This document shows positions 53,777 to 62,529 of a stretch of 64,000 nucleotides of DNA, piece by piece. The notes under the pieces are model-generated. The model saw nothing but the letters and a program-made list of their open reading frames with translations, searched no databases and was not told the origin of the DNA. The position numbers and the translations under genes are program-made. The stretch lies in the NCBI GenBank assembly GCA_029248525.1, contig JAQWJE010000033.1, forward strand, positions 1-64,000, in the 5' to 3' direction. Source of the DNA: Candidatus Binatia bacterium. Its GTDB lineage: Bacteria > Desulfobacterota > Binatia > UBA12015. The stretch's first letter is position 1, and every line of letters starts with the position of its first letter.

Positions 53777-55114
53777 ATGGAATATTTGGCCCCCACCAAG
53801 CGCGGAAAGTTCCGCAGCAATCTCGGCTTTATTCTCGCGGCTTCGGGGAGCGCTGTCGGCCTCGGCAATATCTGGAAGTTCCCCTATATCGCTGGCGAAT
53901 ATGGCGGTGGCGCCTTCGTGCTGGTGTATCTCGCGTGCATCGCAGTCGTCGGCCTGCCTCTGCTCTATGCCGAGATGATCATTGGCCGACGCGGTGGCAG
54001 CGATGTTCTGGGCAGTCTGCAGAAATTGACAGAGGCTTCGGGCTGGTCGGGAAGGCTGGTCAGTGCAACCGCAGGCGCGATTGCCGTCGCCTCAGGCTTC
54101 TTCATTCTCTCCTTCTATTCCGTGGTGGCCGGCTGGGCACTGCATTATCTGGCGATTTCCCTTCAACTCGCAGCTACCCATCCCGATGGGGCCGCGGCGA
54201 CCTTCGAAGCACTCGCCAGCGACCGCGAGACGTCGGCACTCTGGCACTCCATCTTCATGGTCATGGTCGTCGGCGTGATCGCGGGCGGAGTGCAGCAGGG
54301 AATCGAGCGAACCTGCAAGGTCCTGATGCCCGCGCTGATGGTGATTCTACTGGGCCTTCTTGGCTATGTCGCCGCCGCCGGCGGCCTTGACGCCTCCGCT
54401 GGCTTTCTCTTCCAACCCGATTTTTCCAAGATCACCGCCGACGCCGTCCTCGAGGCTCTCGGCCATGCCTTCTTCACCCTGTCCCTCGGCATGGGCGCCA
54501 TGATGACCTACGGGTCTTATCTGGATAGCGATGCCCACCTGATCCGCGACCAGTTTGCGATCGCCTTTCTTGATACAACCATCGCTATCGTCTCAGGCCT
54601 GGTCATTTTCGCCGTCGTCTTTGCCATGGGAGCGACACCCGGCGCGGGGCCGGGACTGGTTTTCATCACCCTGCCCGGACTATTTGCCGAGATTCCCGGC
54701 GGCGCTTTCGTCGCGATCGCATTTTTCGCGCTCCTCGTTCTGGCCGCCTGGTCGTCGGGAATCTCGCTTCTCGAAGTTGTCGTCGCGGTGGCCGTCGACC
54801 GGTTTTCCGTGCCGCGGCCGCTCGCCGCGGTGGGCGTGGGTATCGCCGTCTGGATTCTCGGGATGTTTTCGGCGTTCGATGGTGCCTTTCTTGATTTCAT
54901 GGACAACCTCACGACCCGCTATATGCTGCCGGTGGTCGGACTTCTGATCGCCATCGCCGCGGGATGGCTGGTCAGCAAGGAGGACCGCGAAGCCGGTTTT
55001 CGCGCCCTACCTGGGGGAGGCGTCAGGCTCGCCGCCGTCTGGACGTTTACCATTCGGTGGATCACCCCCACTCTTGTCGTCCTGGTGATTCTCCACGGAC
55101 TGAAAATCCTGTAG
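53777..55114 (+). CDS. NSS-family (LeuT-like) sodium-dependent transporter
   Basis: 445 residues with 11-12 helices. The first helix GFILAASGSAVGLGNIWKFPYIAGEYGGGAF is unmistakable for the neurotransmitter:sodium symporter family, including the unwound GxGNxWxFP segment that binds substrate and Na+. A second unwound helix region is ALGHAFFTLSLGMGAMMTYGSY (helix 6). Bacterial members import amino acids such as tyrosine, leucine or tryptophan. The substrate here is unknown. The following nucleotidyltransferase gene starts within 10 nt, so a small operon runs to the TPM and perhaps LemA genes. Confidence 0.93.
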   Translation: MEYLAPTKRGKFRSNLGFILAASGSAVGLGNIWKFPYIAGEYGGGAFVLVYLACIAVVGLPLLYAEMIIGRRGGSDVLGSLQKLTEASGWSGRLVSATAGAIAVASGFFILSFYSVVAGWALHYLAISLQLAATHPDGAAATFEALASDRETSALWHSIFMVMVVGVIAGGVQQGIERTCKVLMPALMVILLGLLGYVAAAGGLDASAGFLFQPDFSKITADAVLEALGHAFFTLSLGMGAMMTYGSYLDSDAHLIRDQFAIAFLDTTIAIVSGLVIFAVVFAMGATPGAGPGLVFITLPGLFAEIPGGAFVAIAFFALLVLAAWSSGISLLEVVVAVAVDRFSVPRPLAAVGVGIAVWILGMFSAFDGAFLDFMDNLTTRYMLPVVGLLIAIAAGWLVSKEDREAGFRALPGGGVRLAAVWTFTIRWITPTLVVLVILHGLKIL

Positions 55115-55123
55115 AATGTGAGG

Positions 55124-55843
55124 ATGCCCAGTGATTCGACGATACATGCCGCCATCGACAATTTAGGCCAGACGCTGTCTCAGGCCCTGGGGAGCAACCT
55201 CGCCTGCCTTGCGGTCTATGGCAGTGCGGCTGATGATACCTTCCGCCCGGAACATTCCGATATCAACCTGCTTGTCGTTCTTCACGACGTCGCATTCGCC
55301 GATCTCGAGCTGATCGGCGAGTTGCTCCGCCCGCAGGCCAGCCCGACATTTCGCCTCGCAACGCCGCTTGTCATCGCGCCCTCGTTTCTGAGGGACGCCC
55401 GAGACTCTTTCCCGATCGAACTTGCCGATATCGCGCGGCGACATCGCATGCTCGCGGGCGACGATCTCGTATCCGAAATTCAGGTTTCAACGGCCAGACT
55501 GCGAGACGAAGCCGAGCGCGAGGCCCGCGGCAAACTACTTCGCTTGCGTGCGCTGATCATGCACCGGCCCGGAGCCAAAGAAGTCCGCGAAGGGTTGATG
55601 GGCCTGCTCTCGAGCTTCACCATCATCGAGCGAGCGCTGATGCAGGAGGACGCCAAGGGACTCGATCTTCTTGAACGTATCGAAGCCCGCCAATCACTTC
55701 GCCTGATCAGCCTGCGCAGGCTCCAGAAAATTCGCGATGGCGCAGAATCCTGGCCGGAAGAGGTCTCGCTTCACGATCTCCTCCGAGACACCGCCTCCGA
55801 GGTGGAATCTCTGGTCCAGTGGGTCGACCAGCATGAGGGCTGA
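55124..55843 (+). CDS. Nucleotidyltransferase-fold protein (DxD altered)
   Basis: About 239 residues from ATG 55124; GTG 55118 is an alternative. AVYGSAADDTFRPEHSDINLLVVLH at about 31-55 is a polymerase-beta-type minimal nucleotidyltransferase motif (GSx...DxD/N). The second acidic position reads Asn (SDINL), so the pair is D-x-N. Families with SDIN are common in bacterial two-domain proteins of unknown function. The remaining 170 residues are helical with no other motif, like HEPN-type or DUF4111-like partners. There is no antitoxin/toxin-like partner next to it. It overlaps the TPM gene by 11 nt. Confidence 0.75.
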   Translation: MPSDSTIHAAIDNLGQTLSQALGSNLACLAVYGSAADDTFRPEHSDINLLVVLHDVAFADLELIGELLRPQASPTFRLATPLVIAPSFLRDARDSFPIELADIARRHRMLAGDDLVSEIQVSTARLRDEAEREARGKLLRLRALIMHRPGAKEVREGLMGLLSSFTIIERALMQEDAKGLDLLERIEARQSLRLISLRRLQKIRDGAESWPEEVSLHDLLRDTASEVESLVQWVDQHEG

Positions 55844-56642
55844 TCGTCGCACGCCGCTTGGCGCAGCCGGCATCGCAGTCCTGCTCGGCAGCCTGCTTTA
55901 TGCCGCCACGGCCTCAGCCGCTATCGAAGTTCCGCCACCGCAGGGTCCGGTCACGGACACCATGGGAATCCTCCCGGCAAAAACGCGGCAGCAACTAATC
56001 CAGCTCGACCGAGAACTTTCGCAAAAAACCGGCGCGCAGATCGCAATCGTGATTGTTGGCAGCACCGGCGAAGAACCTATCTTCGACTACGCGATGGCGA
56101 TTGCCGAAGCCTACAAGCCCGGAGCTACAGGCAAGGATAACGGGGTCGTTTTTCTCATCGCGACACAGGATCGCAAATTTCAGATCTTGACCGGCTACGG
56201 TGTCGAAGGCGCGCTTCCCGACGGCTTCATCGGTGAATTGCGAGACAAGGTCATCCGCCCCTCATTTCGTGCCGGCGATTATGCGGCAGGTGTCGTGAAC
56301 GCCTCGGCGATTATGGCCCAACGAATTGCCGAAGATAACGGCGTCAAGCTGACCGGGGTTCCCAAGATGGCCGCTCGCCGCCAGAAACCCCAAGAGAAAA
56401 ACTCCATCGTGCGAGTGCTCATCATTCTGGTCTGGGTCGCCTTCATGCGCTTTGGCACCTCTTACCGCAGCATGCTTGGCGGAGCGCTTCTCGGCTCACA
56501 TCTCGGCCGACGCTCTCACCACGGCGGTTTCGGGAGCGGTTCCGGGGGAGGCTTTGGCGGAGGCTTCGGAGGCGGTGGTGGGGGCTTTGGCGGATTTGGA
56601 GGCGGTGGTTTCGGTGGTGGCGGTGGCGGTGGTAGTTGGTAA
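55833..56642 (+). CDS. TPM-domain (YgcG-like) protein with Gly-rich tail
   Basis: The ATG at 55833 overlaps the previous stop by 11 nt and gives 269 residues. A signal peptide ends near ATASAA. The TPM phosphatase-like domain covers residues about 35-165 (DTMGILPAKTRQQL, DNGVVFLIATQDRKF, GYGVEGALPDG). A single membrane helix near 195-210 (IVRVLIILVWVAF) follows, and the last 50 residues are His/Gly-rich, ending GGGGGGSW. TPM proteins act in photosystem repair in plants and at the envelope in bacteria, often beside LemA. LemA is encoded 65 nt downstream. Confidence 0.9.
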   Translation: MRADRRTPLGAAGIAVLLGSLLYAATASAAIEVPPPQGPVTDTMGILPAKTRQQLIQLDRELSQKTGAQIAIVIVGSTGEEPIFDYAMAIAEAYKPGATGKDNGVVFLIATQDRKFQILTGYGVEGALPDGFIGELRDKVIRPSFRAGDYAAGVVNASAIMAQRIAEDNGVKLTGVPKMAARRQKPQEKNSIVRVLIILVWVAFMRFGTSYRSMLGGALLGSHLGRRSHHGGFGSGSGGGFGGGFGGGGGGFGGFGGGGFGGGGGGGSW

Positions 56643-56707
56643 TTCTCCCCGAACACCAGGGAAAGCCTGCGGGAAGCAAAACCTGCGACAGAACAAGAGA
56701 GAGTGCG

Positions 56708-57274
56708 ATGACAACAAGAATCCGAAATTCACCTTTTCTCCCGGCATTTGCCATCTTGCTGGCGACGATGTTCTCCGGCTGCGGCTACAACACGATGGTG
56801 CAGGAGCGCGAGGCGATCGATGCAGCATGGGCGCAGGTCGAGAACCAGCTCCAGCGACGCAACGACTTGATCCCCAATCTGGTCGAAACCACCAAAGGTT
56901 ACGCTGCGCAGGAAAAGGAAATCTTTACGGCAGTCGCCGATGCACGCTCCAAGCTGATCGGCGCCGGAAGTCGCCCGCAACAAATCGATGCTTCCAACCA
57001 ACTGACAGGGGCTTTATCGCGGCTTCTGGCTATCTCCGAGGCATACCCTCAGCTGAAATCGGACGCGCAATTCATTCGGCTTTCGGACGAACTCGCCGGG
57101 ACCGAGAACCGCATCGCAACCGAGCGACGGCGGTACAACGAAACCGTCCGCACCTATAATGTGACGATCAAAAGCTTCCCGACAAATTTCTTTGCCGGCT
57201 GTTTCGGCTTCGAAAAGCAGACTTATTTTGAAGTCCCGAAAGCCGCCCAAGCTGTGCCGGAGGTGAAGTTCTGA
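56708..57274 (+). CDS. LemA family lipoprotein
   Basis: 188 residues. The signal ends at FSGC (near Cys22), so this copy is probably a lipoprotein rather than the more common membrane-anchored LemA. The LemA body is clear: EAIDAAWAQVENQLQRRNDLIPNLVETTKGYA, then ASNQLTGALSRLLAISEAYPQLK and a C-terminal YNVTIKSFPTNFFA. The fold is a helical bundle of unknown function, repeatedly linked to TPM proteins. Its stop overlaps the likely CTG start of the next gene. Confidence 0.94.
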   Translation: MTTRIRNSPFLPAFAILLATMFSGCGYNTMVQEREAIDAAWAQVENQLQRRNDLIPNLVETTKGYAAQEKEIFTAVADARSKLIGAGSRPQQIDASNQLTGALSRLLAISEAYPQLKSDAQFIRLSDELAGTENRIATERRRYNETVRTYNVTIKSFPTNFFAGCFGFEKQTYFEVPKAAQAVPEVKF

Positions 57275-58149
57275 ATCATCCAATCGACGAAGGCGTCGCT
57301 CAACTCAACGGCCTGAAGTTAGCTTTTCGCACGGAGGGAGAGCGCGCGGGCAAACCCCTCGTATTGGTCCGCGGATTGAGCACACAGATGATTGAATGGA
57401 GCCAGCCCCTGCTCGACCAGCTGGTTCTGGATGGGCATTATCTGATCCTCTTTGACAACCGTGATGTCGGTCTCTCCGGCGACTTTGCGAACGTCGCCAC
57501 CGAGGGGCCCGCCTATTCGATTCGAGATATGGCCGGAGATCTTGTTGGCCTTCTCGACCATCTTGGAGTTGCATCGGCCCATATCGCAGGAATGTCCATG
57601 GGAGGCATGATTGTACAGCATGCCGCCCTGGCGTTCCCCGACCGAGTGCGTTCGATGACATCCATCATGTCTTCCAGCGGCAAACCCTCTCTTCCCCCTC
57701 CTTCGACCGAGGCCATGTTTTACCTCACAGCAGCCCCCGAGGACCCGGAAAATCGTGAGCAAGTCCTCGCACTCGGCGTCGAAGGTCGTCTCTGTTTCGA
57801 TGGCCCCGGCTACCCTGTCGATCCGAAAGTCCACAAGGCCAACCTCAAGCAAGCCATGGACCGGGCCTACCGCCCCGATGGTGTCGCACGCCAGCTCGCA
57901 GCAATCGCCGCCGATACGGATCGATGCGAACAACTGGCCAGAATCCGTGTACCGACAATGGTGATCCATGGAACCGATGATTCCCTGATCCCCCTGGCGC
58001 ACGGCCTCGATACAGCAAAATCAATCCCGAATGCACGCATGGAGGTCGTCGAGGGAATGGGCCACGCCCTGCCCGACAGCCTGGCCCCCTTGATCGCCGA
58101 GCTGATTCGTTCGCATACCGGAGACGTCGAGAGCCGAACAGCCTCTTAG
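57271..58149 (+). CDS. Alpha/beta hydrolase, probable CTG start
   Basis: The nucleophile elbow is AGMSMGG and the catalytic His is in EGMGHALP, with the acidic residue in VIHGTDDSLIP. The frame with the usual N-terminal strands (LNGLKLAFRTEGERAG, PLVLVRGLSTQ) has no ATG, GTG or TTG until TTG 57364, which would delete the first strand and oxyanion loop. CTG 57271, overlapping the lemA stop TGA and preceded by GGAGG, is the best start and gives 292 residues. Substrate unknown; it resembles the cluster of esterase/lactonase-like hydrolases. Confidence is high for the hydrolase and moderate for the start. Confidence 0.8.
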   Translation: MNHPIDEGVAQLNGLKLAFRTEGERAGKPLVLVRGLSTQMIEWSQPLLDQLVLDGHYLILFDNRDVGLSGDFANVATEGPAYSIRDMAGDLVGLLDHLGVASAHIAGMSMGGMIVQHAALAFPDRVRSMTSIMSSSGKPSLPPPSTEAMFYLTAAPEDPENREQVLALGVEGRLCFDGPGYPVDPKVHKANLKQAMDRAYRPDGVARQLAAIAADTDRCEQLARIRVPTMVIHGTDDSLIPLAHGLDTAKSIPNARMEVVEGMGHALPDSLAPLIAELIRSHTGDVESRTAS

Positions 58150-58196
58150 TCGCTCGCAGTTTCCTGCAAAATTCGGGGGGATCTTTTTGCGTTCGC

Positions 58197-58787
58197 TCAA
58201 CTCTCGGAATGATCTCGAGTGCCAATCTTGCGGGCGGGTGCGCCGGCCACGATCGAATAGGGCTCGGTCGAGGCCGTGACCACGGAACCCGCACCGACTA
58301 CCGTCCCCTGAGCCAGTGAAACGCCTGGCGTGACCACCGCATTCGCTCCGATCCAGCAATCGTCGCCGATCTCGATTTTCGCCTTGCGGTGGCCTTGTTC
58401 GATGATTGGCAACGTTGTGCTCAGGTCCCATCGGTGCTGCGAACTTACGACAACGACATTCGGTCCGAACAAGACGTTATCGCCGATGACCAGTCCCCCT
58501 CGGCCATCGAAGGTACACCCTGTATTGATATGGTGATTTCGCCCCATCGAGATTCCGTAACTATGGATGAACTGGATTCCTCGCATCATGTAGCCAAAGC
58601 CACCGAGGCGCTGAAAAAGAACTTTGTAAAACAGGTAACGAAGAATGAATCCCAGCAAACTGGGGATCGGCCGCAGCAAAGACCCGAGCCATTCCTCGGC
58701 GTAGACCGTGACCACCTGACGCGGGGTCATGCTCCCGAGCAGCCTCTGAAACTGCCCGACCACCGTCGGCTTGTGCGGGCTTGTCAT
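58197..58787 (-). CDS. Left-handed beta-helix O-acetyltransferase-like protein
   Basis: 196 residues. Hexapeptide-repeat acyltransferase of the Maa/WbbJ type: an N-terminal helical segment of about 60 residues, then GISMGRNHHINTGCTFDGRGGL, NVLFGPNVVVVSSQHR, and the acetyl-CoA-region GDDCWIGANAVVTPGVSLAQGTVVGAGSVVT. The catalytic His is in SSQHRWD. Such enzymes O-acetylate sugars of surface polysaccharides. The start overlaps the stop of the methyltransferase gene by one base. Substrate unknown. Confidence 0.9.
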   Translation of the reverse strand: MTSPHKPTVVGQFQRLLGSMTPRQVVTVYAEEWLGSLLRPIPSLLGFILRYLFYKVLFQRLGGFGYMMRGIQFIHSYGISMGRNHHINTGCTFDGRGGLVIGDNVLFGPNVVVVSSQHRWDLSTTLPIIEQGHRKAKIEIGDDCWIGANAVVTPGVSLAQGTVVGAGSVVTASTEPYSIVAGAPARKIGTRDHSES

Positions 58788-59659
58788 CAGCGGGCTCGCC
58801 TTGCGGTGACCAGGATCTCGCCGATCGGAAGAGGCCAGGCGTAACCGGCAAGTCGGCGAGGAAGAATCCGTGCGAGGCCACCCACGACCGGGGCCATCGC
58901 CGGCAGAAAGTGTCCCAATTGCTCGGCAGCGTAATCCATCGTCAAAGGCTTGTAGGACGGCTGAATCGAAATTTCCTCAAGTGAGGTCTCGGCCAAGAGG
59001 CGTCCGATCGTCGCCGGGGTGAAATAATGGATATGGTCCGGCGGCGCGTAGAAGAACCAACGGGGCCCCAGAATTCGTGCAGCAAAACTGGCGATATTCG
59101 GCACGGTGATCGCCATCAAGCCGCCTGGTTGCAGCCACTCGCTCATGCGGCGCACGAAAGGAACTGGATCGACCAAATGCTCGACCAGATCGAATGCCGT
59201 CACAACCGCGTAGTCCTTGTCTGGTTGGAAATCTTCGACGGCCGATCGGTGGACACGAAGCCCACGCGATTGCGCTTGCGCGACGGCCACGCGAGAAATC
59301 TCCAAACCTTCCGCATCGAGACCAACGGCGGAGGCTTCCGCAACAAATGCCCCGGTCGACGCGCCCACATCCAACCATGCCCCCGCGGGTGCTTGCGGCT
59401 GCACCATCGAGAATCGACTTGCAGCAATGCCTTGTCGGACTTCATGCGCCGAGGCAAAAGCCGCATATTCGCCGTCTGCGTAGCTCTCATCATGATTGGA
59501 CTCGACCTCTGATGCGGTCGGCATCGGATCGATAGTGACGAGGCCACAATTGGCACAACGAAGAAAATCCCAGCCCTGCTTGGCAAAGAGCTTCTCGTCC
59601 TGAAGCTCCGCGCAAAGTTTGCAGGTCGCCGAGCCGACCGGAGTTTCGGAACAAAGCAT
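58787..59659 (-). CDS. Zinc-ribbon class I methyltransferase
   Basis: The ATG at 59659 has AAGGTG upstream and gives 290 residues. A short zinc ribbon (CKLC near 13-16 and CANC near 35-38) precedes the SAM domain. Motif I reads WLDVGASTGAFVAEA, and the FDLVEHLVDPVPFVRRM and FYAPPDHIHYFTPATI segments follow. This pattern is that of sugar or aglycone C/O-methyltransferases in surface-polysaccharide and antibiotic clusters. The acyltransferase starts at its last base, so they form a pair. Substrate unknown. Confidence 0.88.
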   Translation of the reverse strand: MLCSETPVGSATCKLCAELQDEKLFAKQGWDFLRCANCGLVTIDPMPTASEVESNHDESYADGEYAAFASAHEVRQGIAASRFSMVQPQAPAGAWLDVGASTGAFVAEASAVGLDAEGLEISRVAVAQAQSRGLRVHRSAVEDFQPDKDYAVVTAFDLVEHLVDPVPFVRRMSEWLQPGGLMAITVPNIASFAARILGPRWFFYAPPDHIHYFTPATIGRLLAETSLEEISIQPSYKPLTMDYAAEQLGHFLPAMAPVVGGLARILPRRLAGYAWPLPIGEILVTARRAR

Positions 59660-59796
59660 CGGCAGCACCTTACCCGCGTTTCTCCGAGAAATCACTGCGA
59701 ATTCTTTCAGAATCCCAAAACTTGATCGCCCCGGTCAAAATTCAGTCACCAACGTCGCTCCCACCCGGAGGGCGGACGGATCCGCCCCACAGGGAT

Positions 59797-61020
59797 TCAA
59801 CTATAGCGAATCGGCTTCCCTTTGGATTTCCCATGGTGCGCTACCGCATCGCGGAGGTCGGCCAGAAAGGGTTCGATGATCTTCTCATGCTCGGGGGAGA
59901 CCATCATATGAAGCGCATCCGGGTCTTTTTGCCGATCCAAATGCCAACCTCGTTCATCCATGACGTCTCCAATCGCCATGATATCGAACACATCAGAGCG
60001 GAAGGCTTGGATACTGACCGGAGGGTCACCGACCATCGATAATTCGTCGATCGCCTCGATACCCGCGCGTAGTGCCTGCGCATTTCGGAGAGTTTTCCCC
60101 GCGAGGCGCATATACCCCTCCTCGCCCAGATAGTTCATGACCGCCCAAGCGGCCGCGATGGGTGCCGCAGGTCGCGCGCCGGCAAGTGCCGGCGAGCCGT
60201 AGAGCCCGCCAGGCCATTGATCAAACAAGAATATCTGGTGTCGCAACATGGATTTGTCACGATGCGAGATCACCGAAGCTCCCTTGGTCGAAAACCCGTA
60301 TTTATGGACATCCGCCGAGATCGTGGTCACTCCCTCGACTCGAAAATCCCAGGGCGGCACGTCATGGCCGAGTTTCTCCAAAAACGGCAGCAGAAACCCC
60401 CCGACGCAGGCATCCGTATGAAAAGAAGCATCCGCATCCATTGCGATAGCTGCGAGCTCCGGAATCGGATCGATCATCCCGTGCGGATAGTTCGGGGCCG
60501 ACCCCACGATCAGGATTGTCCGCGGCGAGACCAACCCACGAACGGCCTCGACATCGACCCGCAGATCTTCGGCCAAAGGTGCTTGTCGGAGTTGCACGCC
60601 AAGATACTCGGCCGCCTTGGCGAATGCCGGATGCGCCGACACCGGGGTGATCATCTCCGGATCCTCTACCCCTCGCTCCTCCCGCGCGCGATTCCTCGCG
60701 GCCTTCACCGACATGAGGATACTTTCAGTCCCCCCCGAAGTCAGAGTGCCCCCTGCCTCTTCCGGAGCGTGGAGAAGATCACGTGTCATCCCGCAAATCT
60801 CCTTCTCCATATTCGCCAGACTGGGGAAGCGAAATGGATTCAAAGCATTCTCGTAGACATAGAGTTCATTGGCCGCGCGGAGAACGGCATCCACATCTTC
60901 ACCTGCCGGGTAGACAAGACTCCAGGTTCGGCCGCCCCGCCAATCCGCATCTTCGCGCTTGCGCGCCCGCATGCGATCGAAAATTTCCTCTGGATCAGAG
61001 CCCTGTATCGGTAACTTCAT
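59797..61020 (-). CDS. PLP-dependent decarboxylase/sphingosine-1-phosphate-lyase-like
   Basis: 407 residues. Fold-type I PLP enzyme. The coenzyme Lys is Lys240 in SADVHKYGFSTKG. TSGGTESILMSV, HTDACVGGFLLPF (Asp that binds the pyridine) and FDQWPGGLYGSP are the family landmarks of sphingosine-1-phosphate lyases and tyrosine/glutamate-decarboxylase relatives. It probably cleaves a phospho- or long-chain amino alcohol, or decarboxylates an amino acid; the substrate cannot be told. AAGGAG precedes the ATG. It is divergent from the M20 peptidase. Confidence 0.88.
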   Translation of the reverse strand: MKLPIQGSDPEEIFDRMRARKREDADWRGGRTWSLVYPAGEDVDAVLRAANELYVYENALNPFRFPSLANMEKEICGMTRDLLHAPEEAGGTLTSGGTESILMSVKAARNRAREERGVEDPEMITPVSAHPAFAKAAEYLGVQLRQAPLAEDLRVDVEAVRGLVSPRTILIVGSAPNYPHGMIDPIPELAAIAMDADASFHTDACVGGFLLPFLEKLGHDVPPWDFRVEGVTTISADVHKYGFSTKGASVISHRDKSMLRHQIFLFDQWPGGLYGSPALAGARPAAPIAAAWAVMNYLGEEGYMRLAGKTLRNAQALRAGIEAIDELSMVGDPPVSIQAFRSDVFDIMAIGDVMDERGWHLDRQKDPDALHMMVSPEHEKIIEPFLADLRDAVAHHGKSKGKPIRYS

Positions 61021-61121
61021 TTTCTACTCCTTGGTCAGAATGCCCGGCACGAATCTTCTGGAGATTATAGCCATGCTCGGCCGCCTCGAAAAAGGATCTC
61101 GAACCCGGTAGTTTCGAAAGC

Positions 61122-62519
61122 ATGCGACTCATACCCTTTCTGCTCGCCTTGTCCCTCTCTTTCGCTCGACCTGCCGTGGCTGCTCCTGACTTCGCGGCTG
61201 CCGGGCTCACGGTGCGGGAACTACTGGGAGAACTCGTGGCCGCGGATACCACCAACCCGCCCGGCAATGAGGCCCGGATCGCAAGAATCGGGGAAAATCG
61301 ACTCCTGGCGGCCGGGATCCCCGCGCGGCGGACAGAATTTGCCCCGGGGCGCGAAAATCTCGTCGCGCGACTCAAGGGAAATGGATCGGAAGAGCCCCTC
61401 CTGCTGATTGCCCATATCGATGTCGTAGGTGCCCGAGCCGAGGCCTGGGCGACCTCACCCCACGAAATGGTAGAAAAAGACGGATACCTCTATGGGCGCG
61501 GCGTTGCCGACGATCTGGGGATGGCCGCTGTCGAACTGGTGGTCCTCGAACTTCTGAAGACCAATCAGGTCAAACTGCGACGGGACGTGATCATGGCCTG
61601 GACCGGCGATGAAGAAAGCGGTGGCGCCGGCATTCAATGGCTTTTCAAAAACGAGCCGGACAGTATCCGTGCCGCCGGCGCCCTTAACGAAGGAGGTGGC
61701 CTGCGCCTCAACACAGCCGGCGTGCCGGCTCGAATCGATCTCCAAACCGCCGAGAAAATCTACGAAGATTTCACCCTCACCGTCGAGGGACCCTCGGGGC
61801 ATTCCTCGGTGCCTTTGCCGGAGAATGCGATCTATCGGTTGGCTCGCGCACTGGTTCGCCTCGAGGCACATTCCTTCCCGCCACAGCTGTTGCCGGTGAC
61901 GCGCGCCTGGCTTCAGGCCCGCGCATCGATTGAGGATGCCCCGACGGCCACGGCGATGCGAACGCTGGCAGAAGCCGAAGGTACCTTACCTCAGGAACCT
62001 CTGGATATGCTGATGAGCGATCCGCTCATCGCAGCGAGCCTGCAAACGACCTGCGTCGCGACCCTCCTGCAGGCTGGCAGTCGCGTCAATGCACTACCCG
62101 GACAGGCGTCGGCCAACCTCAACTGCCGTATCCTCCCCGATAGCTCACCCACCGCTGTACAGCAGGAACTGACCGCCGTGATCGATGACCCGAAAGTGAA
62201 GATCGAGGCGACTGGCAACTTCGGTTCCGGAGCCCCCTCACCCTTGGCCGGAGAGATTCCGGAAGCGATTATCCGCGTCAGCAAGGCCACCTGGCCTGAC
62301 ATCCAACTGGTTCCTTTCATGTCGCGCGGTGCGACCGACTCGCGCTTTCTTCGCGCAGCCGGGATTCCGTCCTACGGAATCAGTCCAATTCTGATCTCCG
62401 ATGAAGATGGTAGCCGGATGCACGGCGTCGATGAGCGAATCCCGGCAAAAAGCCTCCAGCCAGCGGTGGAATTCCTGTACGCTCTGGTCGTTGATCTCGC
62501 CGGAGCGAAGGAGCCCTAG
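61122..62519 (+). CDS. Exported M20 family metallopeptidase
   Basis: 465 residues with a signal peptide (cleavage near residue 20). The dinuclear zinc residues are in LIAHIDVVGA, GRGVADDLG, TGDEESGGAG (catalytic Glu) and MHGVDERIP. A dimerisation lid (residues about 200-310) includes GPSGHSSVP. The family hydrolyses peptides or acylated amino acids (carboxypeptidase, dipeptidase or aminoacylase-like). Export implies periplasmic or extracellular nutrient processing. It is convergent with the GT4 gene, 10 nt apart. Confidence 0.92.
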   Translation: MRLIPFLLALSLSFARPAVAAPDFAAAGLTVRELLGELVAADTTNPPGNEARIARIGENRLLAAGIPARRTEFAPGRENLVARLKGNGSEEPLLLIAHIDVVGARAEAWATSPHEMVEKDGYLYGRGVADDLGMAAVELVVLELLKTNQVKLRRDVIMAWTGDEESGGAGIQWLFKNEPDSIRAAGALNEGGGLRLNTAGVPARIDLQTAEKIYEDFTLTVEGPSGHSSVPLPENAIYRLARALVRLEAHSFPPQLLPVTRAWLQARASIEDAPTATAMRTLAEAEGTLPQEPLDMLMSDPLIAASLQTTCVATLLQAGSRVNALPGQASANLNCRILPDSSPTAVQQELTAVIDDPKVKIEATGNFGSGAPSPLAGEIPEAIIRVSKATWPDIQLVPFMSRGATDSRFLRAAGIPSYGISPILISDEDGSRMHGVDERIPAKSLQPAVEFLYALVVDLAGAKEP

Positions 62520-62529
62520 GCCCCTATTT

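Noticed and set aside
56520-56642. Gly-rich repetitive DNA at the end of the TPM gene as a possible CRISPR or satellite repeat
   Set aside because: The repeats are GGN codons for a Gly-rich tail typical of YgcG/TPM proteins. There are no spacers and no constant repeat unit.
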